Shown: positions 17,099-24,546 of the stretch, one piece after another
How the letters are laid out: every line of letters begins with the position of its first letter
Numbering within the stretch: the stretch's first letter is position 1
From: Bog-473 sp963730395
Lineage (GTDB): Bacteria > Actinomycetota > Acidimicrobiia > Acidimicrobiales > RAAP-2
Direction of reading: 5' to 3'
Assembly: GCA_963730395.1 (NCBI GenBank)
Contig: CAVSSK010000018.1
Location: 1 to 64,000 of the forward strand
Length of the DNA: 64,000 nt
The notes under the pieces: model-generated
Told to the model about the DNA's origin: nothing
What the model saw: only the letters and a program-made list of their open reading frames with translations
The model's database searches: none
Made by a program: the position numbers and the translations under genes

Positions 17099-17127
17099 GA
17101 CCGAGCCACAGCTGGAGGAGCTCGGTC
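17099..17127 (+). terminator. Possible hairpin after the three-gene cassette
   Basis: GACCGAGC and GCTCGGTC form an 8-bp stem with a 13-base loop six bases after the cassette stop. There is no T-run, so it may be a weak terminator or chance. Confidence 0.3.
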
Positions 17128-17218
17128 ACATGAGAGTGGCGTCGATCGAGGCAGGCAAGGCCGGTTCGGCAATCGCGAACGCGGCCTCGGCTCGTCCCAA
17201 ATTCATCGGTTCCTGGAG

Positions 17219-18507
17219 TGAGGTTCCCCAGAATTAGTGGACACCTGACAAGCTGACCTTTGGTCGGCTGGAAGGATGTCCGATATGGGAGTCACGAGGC
17301 GTAGGTTCACGCTGGAGTTCAAGACAGAGGCCGCGCACCGTGTGATCGATACCGGCAGATCGATTGCCGAGGTGTCCGCCGAGCTGTCGGTGGCGGACAG
17401 CTCGTTGGCCAGATGGGTGCGCGATGAGCGCCGCCGGCTGGACACGGTGGCTGGATCGACCGATGAACCGTTGACGCGCGGCGGAGCGGACCGAGCTGTT
17501 GCGCTTGCGCCGCCAGGTCGCCGAGCAGGACAAGGACCTGGCCTTCTTGGGAAAAGCTGCCGCGTACTTCGCTTCGAATCCACCAAAGCAGAAAGATTTG
17601 CGTTGATGGCCGCCGAGTGCGCGAACTTCGAGATCACCCGCATGGCCCGCCTCTTGGAGGTCTCGACGGCCGGCTACTACCGCTGGAGAGCGGCCCAGGA
17701 CCGCCCCCCGTTGCCGAGCGAGGTCCGTCGGGCCGATCTCGACGCCAAGATCATCAGCTTCCACAAGAGCTCGAACGGCACCTACGGCGCTCCTCGGATC
17801 ACCCTCGACCTGCACGAGGCCGGGGAGAGGGTGAGCCACAACACCGTGGCGGCCCGCATGGCCAGCCTCGGGATCGTCGGGGTGAGCCCACGCCTGTTCA
17901 AGGTCACCACCAGCCCCGATCCAGCCGCCACCTTCCCCGCGGACCTGGTGAACCGCGAGTTCCATCCCGAGGGGATCGACGAGCTGTGGACCTCAGACAT
18001 CACCTACCTCACAGTCGGCGAGGGCGAGGCCTACATGTGCGCCATCCGCGACGAGGGATCGTCTCGGGTGCTCGGGTTCTCGGTCGCCGACCACATGCGG
18101 ACCGAGATCGTCCTCGAGGCGCTTCGAGCAATCGGCGGGGACCCGTTTCGGGCAGGTCGACGGGACGGTGTTCCACACCGACCGGGGCAGCCAGTTCTCA
18201 GATCGCAAGGTCGTCGAGTTCTGCGAGTCCGTCGGTCTGGTTCGCTCCATGGGGGCGACGGGCAGCTGCTACGACCATGCCAGCGCCGAGAGCTTCTGGT
18301 CGATCTTCAAGCACGAGTACTTCTACCGGCACACCTTCGCCACCCTCGACGAACTCCGAGCCGGCGATCGCCCGCTACATCAACTTCTACAACCACCAAC
18401 GTCGCTGCGCCAAGGCCGACAACCTCAGCCCCATCCGCTACGAGTTAACGTTGGCCCACAAGCAACAAGCCGCTTAAAACCGTGTCCACAATTTCTGGGC
18501 AACCTCA
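17219..18507 (+). mobile_element. IS3-family insertion sequence (1289 bp)
   Basis: Terminal inverted repeats of 26 bp (17219-17244 and 18482-18507) both begin TGAGGTT and end GTGGACAC inward, and match at about 23 of 26 positions. A 3-bp target duplication GAG flanks the element (17216-17218 and 18508-18510), as expected for IS3. The ends look intact but the transposase genes are frameshifted, so the copy is probably immobile unless helped in trans. Confidence 0.85.
17276..18477 (+). pseudogene. IS3-family transposase orfA/orfB, frameshifted
   Basis: OrfA begins MSDMGVTRRRFTLEFKTEAA with an HTH (SIAEVSAELSVADSSLARWV), then loses its frame near 17478; the proper continuation (LLRLRRQVAEQDKDLAFLGK) is in another frame. 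OrfB, from about 17606, has HTH_21 and rve domains with Asp in DELWTSDITYL, Asp in FHTDRGSQFS and Glu in AESFWSIFKHE. Frameshifts near 18150 and 18360 separate these residues. The intended C-terminus is INFYNHQRRCAKADNLSPIR, then YELTLAHKQQAA. Three indels are more than one programmed -1 frameshift can explain. Confidence 0.85.
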
Positions 18508-18526
18508 GAGAACCAGACTGTCTCGA

Positions 18527-18546
18527 TAAAGACACGTAAAGACACG
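18527..18546 (+). repeat. Arm-type tandem repeat, island B right end
   Basis: Identical 20 bp to 8315-8334 in the same orientation, 54 bp before the tRNA-Ala CCA end. The spacing matches the right end of island A (57 bp). Confidence 0.55.
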
Positions 18547-18600
18547 TCGGAGAATGTGATCTTCTGGGGGATCCCACTTTGGCCCTCTGACCTGGGCTTT

Positions 18601-18676
18601 TGGTGGAGGTGAAGGGACTCGAACCCTCGGCCTCTACATTGCGAACGTAGCGCTCTACCAGCTGAGCTACACCCCC
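18601..18676 (-). tRNA. tRNA-Ala (CGC anticodon)
   Basis: The 76 bases fold as a full cloverleaf: acceptor GGGGGTG paired with CACCTCC, D-arm GCTC/GAGC, anticodon stem CTACG/TGTAG with loop TTCGCAA (anticodon CGC, reading GCG), T-arm with TTCGAGT and an encoded CCA. The 5' half is typical of tRNA-Ala. Its 3' end is the integration target of island B, which restores the tRNA sequence. Two partial copies at 1-19 and 8166-8210 are attachment remnants. Confidence 0.95.
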
Positions 18677-18743
18677 GCGCCGCCCAGGATAGTCGGGCGC
18701 CCCGTCGGGTCCCGGAGCGGTCCGCGACACCGCCGGGACGTGC

Positions 18744-19455
18744 TCAGCGGGCGACGGCTCTCGGCTCCTCGAAGTCGTCGTCGTCCCAGGCACCCGGGTA
18801 CCCCGCGGTGGCAGGGTCGAGCGCACCGATGCCTCCGTTCGGCCCCCACCCGGACTCGACGCGAGCCCGGCGGCGGCGCTGTTCGGCTTCGATCTCCTTG
18901 GCGTAGGCGATCAGCCCGACCAGACCAAGGGCCGCCACCCCCGCCAGGCCGGTGAAGACCCAGGCGAGATGCATTCCCGGGAAGACGCCGATGAGCCCGG
19001 TCGAGATCGCTACCCCGCACAGACAGCGCAGGAGCATGGTGGAGCGTCGCCGGGCCTGCTCACGTCGGATGACGCGCAGATCGACCTTTACCTCGGGCAG
19101 GCACACCGGCTCGGGCGGGTCGAGCACGCCAACCCGCTCGTAGTGGCAGCCGTCGCTGTCGTCCACGTCGGCCGCCGCCGCATCGGCCGTGGGCCGCAAC
19201 AAGACGAGTTTCGGACGTGAAGTGTCGACCGTCGGCGCTGACATCCTCGGCTGGCGAGCCGTTGGGCACCGCCGTGTGGAGACGGTAGGCCGGGGCGACA
19301 GTCTTCGGTGCTGCATGCTCGAGAAGCTGCAACTGATGGTGGAAGTGGTCGATGGAGCCGACGCCCTGGCGCTCCCCGAAACGCCGCCAAGCGCTCGGGG
19401 CCAGGACCGCCACCCAAAGTAGTACTACGAGGACCAGCAGGATCACAATCGTCAC
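18744..19455 (-). CDS. Conserved actinobacterial membrane protein, frameshifted
   Basis: Two overlapping frames appear to be one gene. The first gives an N-terminal helix (ILLVLVVLLWVAVLAP) and RFGERQGVGSIDHFHHQLQLL. The second gives PKLVLLRPTAD, a region rich in Arg (VIRREQARRRSTMLLRCL), two helices and a charged tail. The join near 19225-19250 needs a one-base shift. Similar small proteins with helix, S-F-R-Q-L segment and double helix are common in Actinobacteria, function unknown. A GTG at 19446 has better Shine-Dalgarno spacing than the one at 19455. It flanks the tRNA and marks the return to core chromosome. Confidence 0.65.
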
Positions 19456-19640
19456 TCCCCGACGACCTACCTTCGCTCTGCGCGAAAAGCCTAATGAACG
19501 GCCCTTTACGAGTGGTGGATGGTGGGGAAATGCACAGCGCCGACCTCGTCGGCACTTCTCCGCTGACGTCGTTTGTACTCTCGCTCATTCGGCGAAGCAA
19601 GGCCCTCTCTTCCACCCAGCTCATGCGTGTCGCGCCTGTG

Positions 19641-20442
19641 TCAGGCGGCGCGGCTCCACCATCGCCCGGCGGTGCACCCGACAGTGACGGGCACGCCGAA
19701 GCAGGCGGACACCCGCGCCGATGTCATGACGCGGTCCAACGGACCGGCAGCGGTCAGCATGCCGCGGCGCACGAGGCCGCGCATGGGTGAACCCGGGGGG
19801 AATCTCTTCGCAGTGGTGCGTGACAAGCACGACCGGTGGGCCTCCGAGGTCGTCGGCGAGGGCAGCGAGCTGAACCAGCAGGCGTTCCCGAGCGCCCAGG
19901 TCCAGCCCGGCGAAGGGCTCGTCGAGCAGGACGAGCTCGGGATCGCTCATGAGTGCCCGTGCCAGGAGGACCTGCTGGCGCTCACCCTCCGAGATCACCC
20001 CGAAGGACCGGTCCCCGATGTCCCCCACGCCGGCTCGGCCCAACAGATCGTCAGCCCTCTCCCAGTCTTCGGGGGTGTACCGGTTCCACCAGGTCTCCAG
20101 CGCGCCGTGACGGCCACTGACGACGACATCGCGTGCGGCCAGGTCCGCTCGAAGCTGCCGCGTCACGGCTCCGCTGACCAGCGCAACGCGTGGACGCAGC
20201 GCTCGAACGTCCACCTCGCCGAGCCGGGCGCCCAGGACCTCGACCGTCCCCGCCGTGGGCCACAACCGGGCCGCGGCAACCTGCAGCAACGTGGTCTTGC
20301 CGGAACCATTCGGGCCCAAGACGACCCAGCGCTCGGCGGGGTCGACACGCCAGTCGATCCCAGCCAGAACCGGCACGCCCTCTCGTCGCACCGTGACGCC
20401 CCTCAGCTCGATGGCCGGTATCGGGCGCCGATCCGCTGTCAC
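19641..20442 (-). CDS. ABC transporter ATP-binding protein, ModF/PhrA-like (frameshift near 3' end)
   Basis: A single ABC domain with Walker A GPNGSGKTT, a signature-like ISEGERQQ, Walker B ELVLLDEPFAGL and switch His in VTHHCEEIP. The continuation RGMLTAAGPLDRVMTSARVS lies in another frame after a one-base slip near 19783. The GTG start overlaps the stop of the 105-aa gene (GTGA). No permease is encoded nearby. Location in the sulfur operon suggests an unrecognised role or a stand-alone ATPase. The family resembles molybdate or metal-chelate ATPases; the substrate is unknown. Confidence 0.75.
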
Positions 20443-20756
20443 ATCCCGGCGCGGTCGCGGATGGCGATGCGTCGGGTGATGCGCCCGATGAGGCCCGAGC
20501 AGCAATGGGTCCACGTTCGCTCCCCGGCGAGCCACAGCCAGATCTCGCGCCGGTAGCCCAGGACGATCCTCCGGAGATCCTCCTCGTCGAGGCCGGCCGC
20601 GGCCAGGCTCCGCCAGCGGGCCCAGAGCCAGGGCACGAGCCCGTCGTCTTTGATCAACACGCGCTCCAGATCCTCGCCGTCGCGCAGGGCGGCCAGCCAG
20701 CCCTCGGCACGCGCCGTGGGCTCGTCGGGCACATGCAGCACAGGCGCGGTGGCCAC
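20439..20756 (-). CDS. Uncharacterised 105-aa protein in the sulfur operon
   Basis: A small soluble protein with many Trp residues (WLAALRDGEDLERVLIKDDG, then LVPWLWARWRSL) and a C-terminal REIWLWLAGERTWTHCCSGL segment followed by basic residues. I know no named domain. GTG start two bases after the stop of the F420-type beta subunit gene, and GTGA overlap with the ATPase gene, place it firmly in the operon. The CC pair and coupling to sulfite reductase genes suggest an accessory factor, which is inference. Confidence 0.7.
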   Translation of the reverse strand: MATAPVLHVPDEPTARAEGWLAALRDGEDLERVLIKDDGLVPWLWARWRSLAAAGLDEEDLRRIVLGYRREIWLWLAGERTWTHCCSGLIGRITRRIAIRDRAGM

Positions 20757-20758
20757 GG

Positions 20759-22030
20759 TCAATGGCGGATGAAGACGGGCTGGCGGTCGCTCCCGTCGTA
20801 GGTACGCACGTGCTCCTCGAACTCGATGAACAACGGGGCATCTGGGTCGAGCTTGCGCTGCAGCGAGCGGTTGGCGATCTTCTTGTCGAGGGCGTCGAGC
20901 CGTAGCAGGGCGGCCGGGTCGTCCAGGCCCCGCACATCGAGCCTCGACCGTCCGGCCTGGAAAGCCAGGCGGCCCCGTTCCGTCCGGATGATCACGCTGG
21001 TCCAGCCGTTCATGGAGCCGACGCTGCCGACAGAGATGTCGGCCGATCGGCCCAGGAAGTCGGCGCACTCGTCGCAACCCTTCAACGCGGCACCGTGAAA
21101 GTCCTTGACGGGCTCGTCCACCGCAAGCTCCCCATCGCGGTACTCGACGATCATGCGGCCCCGGATCACGTCCATCTTCGAGACGCGATCCAAATCGACG
21201 CCCCGCTTGTCGCGCAGCTCCTTCAACGTGAGCGCCTCGTAGTCGAAGTTCTTCGTGCACATCAGGGCGATGGTCAGCACGACCGCGTCCACCCGGTGCA
21301 CACCGGTAGGCCAGCGACGAGCCTGCATGGCCCGGAGCCCCTGTACCTCGCAGGGTGTCCCCACGACCGCGATGCGGGGCTTGGGAGGTAGCGCGTAACC
21401 CGACAGGTCGAGTTCGGCCAACGCCATCGTCTGGTTGTAGAAGCTCCCCGCGGCGGCCCGGATCTCGTCTGCCGACGTGGCGACTGTGGCAATGCCCTTC
21501 CACTGCTCGTCCGGGTCCGAGCTCGGTTTCGACACGAGGGCGCCGTCGATCTCTCCGGCCGCCAGGAGCCCGATCAGGAGCACGCTGACCGCACCTCCGT
21601 CCTGCGCGTCGTCCAGCTGCGCGGCGGAGCGGACGGCATAGGTGTCCACGACCGCACCCAGCCCGTCGGCCGGTGGTCCGCCGGTGATCTTCCAGTACGT
21701 GTCCGAGGAGTCGGAGCGGACCTGTGCCGGTTGCACCTCGGCTTCCTCGCCGGTGCCGACCGTCGACGGTGGCCACAGCGCTTCGTAGCGGAGACCGCCG
21801 CGAGGACAGAAGTCCCAGCAGAGCGAGCAGCCGGTGCACATCTTGACCAGCTCCGGCAGATTCGTGTCCTCGTCGACGCCGATGGAGTTCGAAGGGCAGA
21901 CGGCGACACACGTGCCGCACTGGATACAACGCTCGGCGTGGATCACGCCTGCCTCGAGCTCCCAGAACCACACCTTGCCGGGAGGCTCGGCGATCCCGTT
22001 CATCTGCTCCCTGATGCGGTAGCGCTTCAC
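20759..22030 (-). CDS. FrhB/FpoF-like F420-type oxidoreductase beta subunit with two [4Fe-4S] clusters (423 aa)
   Basis: Two ferredoxin motifs lie at the N-terminus: C35-C38-C41-C45 (CIQCGTCVAVCP) and C65-C68-C71-C75 (CTGCSLCWDFCP). They are followed by the coenzyme F420 hydrogenase/dehydrogenase beta-subunit domains, including VVGTPCEVQGLRAMQ and LMCTKNFDYEAL and the KGCDECADFLGRSADISVGS segment. Homologues oxidise or reduce F420 or ferredoxin through FAD. The GTG overlaps the stop of the sulfite reductase gene (GTGA). It is therefore a likely electron donor to sulfite reductase, as the related N-terminal half is in the methanogen F420-dependent sulfite reductase Fsr. Partner and cofactor are inferred. 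Confidence 0.85.
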   Translation of the reverse strand: MKRYRIREQMNGIAEPPGKVWFWELEAGVIHAERCIQCGTCVAVCPSNSIGVDEDTNLPELVKMCTGCSLCWDFCPRGGLRYEALWPPSTVGTGEEAEVQPAQVRSDSSDTYWKITGGPPADGLGAVVDTYAVRSAAQLDDAQDGGAVSVLLIGLLAAGEIDGALVSKPSSDPDEQWKGIATVATSADEIRAAAGSFYNQTMALAELDLSGYALPPKPRIAVVGTPCEVQGLRAMQARRWPTGVHRVDAVVLTIALMCTKNFDYEALTLKELRDKRGVDLDRVSKMDVIRGRMIVEYRDGELAVDEPVKDFHGAALKGCDECADFLGRSADISVGSVGSMNGWTSVIIRTERGRLAFQAGRSRLDVRGLDDPAALLRLDALDKKIANRSLQRKLDPDAPLFIEFEEHVRTYDGSDRQPVFIRH

Positions 22031-23748
22031 GCCGTCACCGCCCCAGCCGTGCCGGCCAGCATTGATCGGAGCTCGTCGGGATTGCTGCGACGGGCCCACA
22101 GGTGGAACGGCTCGCCCGGGCGGTGTTCGTCCCTATACCGCGTAGCGATCCGCAGCAGGGCGTCGGGGACACGGTCGACCGGCACGGCTCCCGCGAGCCA
22201 GTCGATGAACGCTGCATCGGGACCCAGCGAGCCACCGAGGCCGATGTCCACGGCCTCCTCGATGTGCTCGTCGACGTGGGCGATGTCGCCACGGAAGCCG
22301 ATATCGGCGATCTGCGGCTGCGCGCACGACGCGGAGCACCCCGAGAAGTGCATGCGTATGACTCCTGCGTCGCCTGCTGTGCCGTCCGAAGAGAGCTGCG
22401 CGTCGAGACCACGCGCCCACTTGATCGCCCGCTCCTTGGTCTCGACCACCGCGAACCGGCAGAACTCCGAGCCGGTGCAGGCGACCACTCCCCGCTCGAA
22501 CGGCCCGGGGAACGGCGAGTACGTCTGCATCAGCGGCTCCGCCAACAGGTCGTCCAGCCGGTCCTCGGCTACGCCCGAGACGATGAAGTTCTGGTCGGTG
22601 CCGATGCGCACGCCGCCGTCGCCGTACGTCTCGGCCAGCCGGGCCAGCTCCACCAGTTCCAAGCCGTGCATCCGACCAACCGGGACGGAGCAGCCGACGT
22701 AGAACAGTCCGGGTTGCTTCTGCGGGTGGACGCCGACGTGGTCGCCCCGGAACGCGGTCGTCAGCTCCCGCCCGGCGTGCTCGAGCACGAAGTTCGTTCG
22801 CTCGTCCAGCGCGGCCCGGAAGCCCTCTGGACCGAGCTCCTGGGCCAGATAGCGCATCCGCGCCAGCCCCCGGTTCTCCCGGTTGCCCAGTTCGCCGAAC
22901 AGCTGGGCCACGCCGCGGCACAGTTCGACCGCCTGGTCGGGCCGGATGAACACGTCGATGTCGGACGCCATGCGCTCACCGTCGGAGAGTCCCCCGCCGA
23001 TCAGCACGTTGAAGCCCACGGACCCGTCCGCCAGATCGGCCGGCCACAAGCCGATGTCATTGATCTCGACCCGCGCGCAGTCCTCCGTGCAGCCGGTGAC
23101 GGCGATCTTGAACTTGCGCGGCAGGTTCGCGTACTCCCGGTTGCCCGTGAAGAAAGCGGAGAGGGCCTGCGCCACCGGAAGGGCGTCGACGACCTCGGAC
23201 CGGTCGATACCTGAGACGGGGCAGGAGCACACATTGCGGGCCGAGTCGCCGCAGGCTTGCACCGTGGTCAGCCCGACGTCCCAGAACCGCTGCCAGATGC
23301 GCGGCACGTCCGCAATGCGTATCCAGTGCAACTGGATGTCCTGACGCGTCGTGAGGTCGGCGTAACGGTTGCCGAAGACCGGGCTCTCGTCGGGTCCCTC
23401 GGCGAATGCGTCGGCTGCCACGCCGATCTCCCGGACCTGGGGTGCGGTCATCACACCGCCGGGGACCTTGATCCGCATCATGAAGGCGTCGCCGCCCTGG
23501 CGTTGCGGGTACATCCCTACCCACTTCAGGCGCTCGACCTCACCGGGCACCCTGGCGATGGACTCGGGCCCCTGTTTGGAGTAGGTGTCGATCACCGCCT
23601 GCGCCACCTCGAAGGGGTGTCGCGCCAGCTTCAGCTGCTCGGTGGGGTTGAGCTCGCCGATGTTGCGGTAGGGCCGGATGAATTTGAGCCCGCGGTCGCG
23701 CCGACCCCGAAACTCCATCCCGTAGGGATTGTCGAGGTCTCGTGGCAC
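22027..23748 (-). CDS. sir: Siroheme/[4Fe-4S] sulfite (or nitrite) reductase (573 aa)
   Basis: It catalyses six-electron reduction of sulfite to sulfide in assimilation. The paired domains of the family are visible, with siroheme/cluster ligands C-X5-C in ACTGSEFCRFAV and C-X3-C in SGCSASCAQP near the C-terminus. The half-domain signature DSARNVCSCPVSG is in the middle. The GTG at 23748 shares a base with the APS reductase stop codon and was chosen for that coupling; an ATG ten codons later is possible. Neighbouring cysH, cysDN and siroheme synthase favour sulfite over nitrite as substrate. Confidence 0.9.
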   Translation of the reverse strand: MPRDLDNPYGMEFRGRRDRGLKFIRPYRNIGELNPTEQLKLARHPFEVAQAVIDTYSKQGPESIARVPGEVERLKWVGMYPQRQGGDAFMMRIKVPGGVMTAPQVREIGVAADAFAEGPDESPVFGNRYADLTTRQDIQLHWIRIADVPRIWQRFWDVGLTTVQACGDSARNVCSCPVSGIDRSEVVDALPVAQALSAFFTGNREYANLPRKFKIAVTGCTEDCARVEINDIGLWPADLADGSVGFNVLIGGGLSDGERMASDIDVFIRPDQAVELCRGVAQLFGELGNRENRGLARMRYLAQELGPEGFRAALDERTNFVLEHAGRELTTAFRGDHVGVHPQKQPGLFYVGCSVPVGRMHGLELVELARLAETYGDGGVRIGTDQNFIVSGVAEDRLDDLLAEPLMQTYSPFPGPFERGVVACTGSEFCRFAVVETKERAIKWARGLDAQLSSDGTAGDAGVIRMHFSGCSASCAQPQIADIGFRGDIAHVDEHIEEAVDIGLGGSLGPDAAFIDWLAGAVPVDRVPDALLRIATRYRDEHRPGEPFHLWARRSNPDELRSMLAGTAGAVTA

Positions 23749-24428
23749 TAGACGTGCAAGCCGCACTCGGACTTGTCGAGTCCCGACCAGCGGCCGGCGC
23801 GTGGGTCCTCCCCTTCGGCCACCGGACGAGTCGTCGGGGCGCACCCGATGGAGCGGTAGCCACGCGGCACGAGCGGGTGCAACGGCAGCCCGTGGTCGGC
23901 GAGATACGACGCGATGTCGAGATCCGTCCAGGTTGCGAGCGGGTTCACCTTGACCAGTCCGAAGGAGGAGTCCCAGCTCACGACGGGCGTATCGGCACGG
24001 GTTGGGCCGTCGGAACGCTTCAGTGAGGTGAGCCAGGCACGCTTCCCCTCCAGGGCCCGCCGCAGGGGCTCCACCTTGCGGAACTGGCAGCACTGCTCGG
24101 AACCGCAAGGGTGTGCGGCGGCCTCGGGGCCCGGCTTGGTCACCGTGAGGTTCAGCTCGTAGAGCACCCGGATGTCCTCGACGAAGCGCAGGGTCTCGGG
24201 GAAATGCGCCTCGGTGTCCAAGAACACGACCTCGATGGAGGGTGCGATCTTGGAGACCAGGTCGATGAGCACGATGTCTTCGAACGACGCCGCGAGTACG
24301 AGAGACTCCCCAAAGGTGTCGACGGCCCAGCGGATCGCAGCGCTGGCCGGAGCGGACTCGAAACCATCACTGATGACGGCCAGATCTTCAGCGCCCATAG
24401 GCTGACTGCTCACGTAGGTCTCGGTCAC
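23748..24428 (-). CDS. cysH: APS/PAPS reductase CysH, with an altered cluster motif (226 aa)
   Basis: It reduces adenylylsulfate to sulfite using thioredoxin. The catalytic ECGLHV is at the C-terminus (Cys222), the Cys pair C113-C114 (EQCCQFRK) and Cys196 (SIGCAP) are present, as in iron-sulfur APS reductases. The fourth cluster ligand expected in CxPC is Thr199 (CAPT). The phosphate-binding region around ASFEDIVLIDL is typical. GTG start after GAAAGGGTGAGG. It leads the operon for sulfite reductase and is divergent from cysDN, with a palindrome between them. Confidence 0.9.
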   Translation of the reverse strand: MTETYVSSQPMGAEDLAVISDGFESAPASAAIRWAVDTFGESLVLAASFEDIVLIDLVSKIAPSIEVVFLDTEAHFPETLRFVEDIRVLYELNLTVTKPGPEAAAHPCGSEQCCQFRKVEPLRRALEGKRAWLTSLKRSDGPTRADTPVVSWDSSFGLVKVNPLATWTDLDIASYLADHGLPLHPLVPRGYRSIGCAPTTRPVAEGEDPRAGRWSGLDKSECGLHV

Positions 24429-24505
24429 CGATCCTCACCCTTTCCTCGGCGATCGACCCCGCGGGGCCCGCCACCGGCGCTTGACGCCCGTCCGAATGCA
24501 GGCTC

Positions 24506-24531
24506 TAGTATACATGACCAAAATGGTCATG
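24506..24531. promoter_or_regulatory. Divergent cysH/cysD promoter region with perfect palindrome
   Basis: CATGACCA-AAA-TGGTCATG (24513-24531) is a perfect 8-bp inverted repeat immediately beside TAGTATAC (24506-24513), which supplies a TAGTAT or TATACT -10 hexamer on either strand. TTGACG at 24481 could be a -35 for cysD with a long 19-bp spacer. The site is placed to control both halves of the sulfate assimilation cluster. The regulator is not encoded in the window. Confidence 0.6.
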
Positions 24532-24546
24532 ATTCGAAGAGGTCCC

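Larger units (their letters stand above)
8166..18645. mobile_element. Genomic island B (right member, adjacent to intact tRNA-Ala)
   Basis: The island is flanked by 45-bp direct repeats of the tRNA-Ala 3' part, the right copy being the functional tRNA end. Just inside both ends lies a tandem TAAAGACACG (8315-8334 and 18527-18546). Cargo is a membrane protein/hydrolase operon, a two-component system, an IS630 remnant, an uncharacterised three-gene cassette and an IS3 element. The left end is homologous to that of island A over about 350 bp. No integrase is visible. Confidence 0.65.

Noticed and set aside
17475..17606. Programmed -1 frameshift of the IS3 orfA/orfB as the only frame change
   Set aside because: The frame is lost about 60 codons before the expected slippery site near GGGAAAAGC, and two more shifts occur in orfB, so true or sequencing indels are needed.
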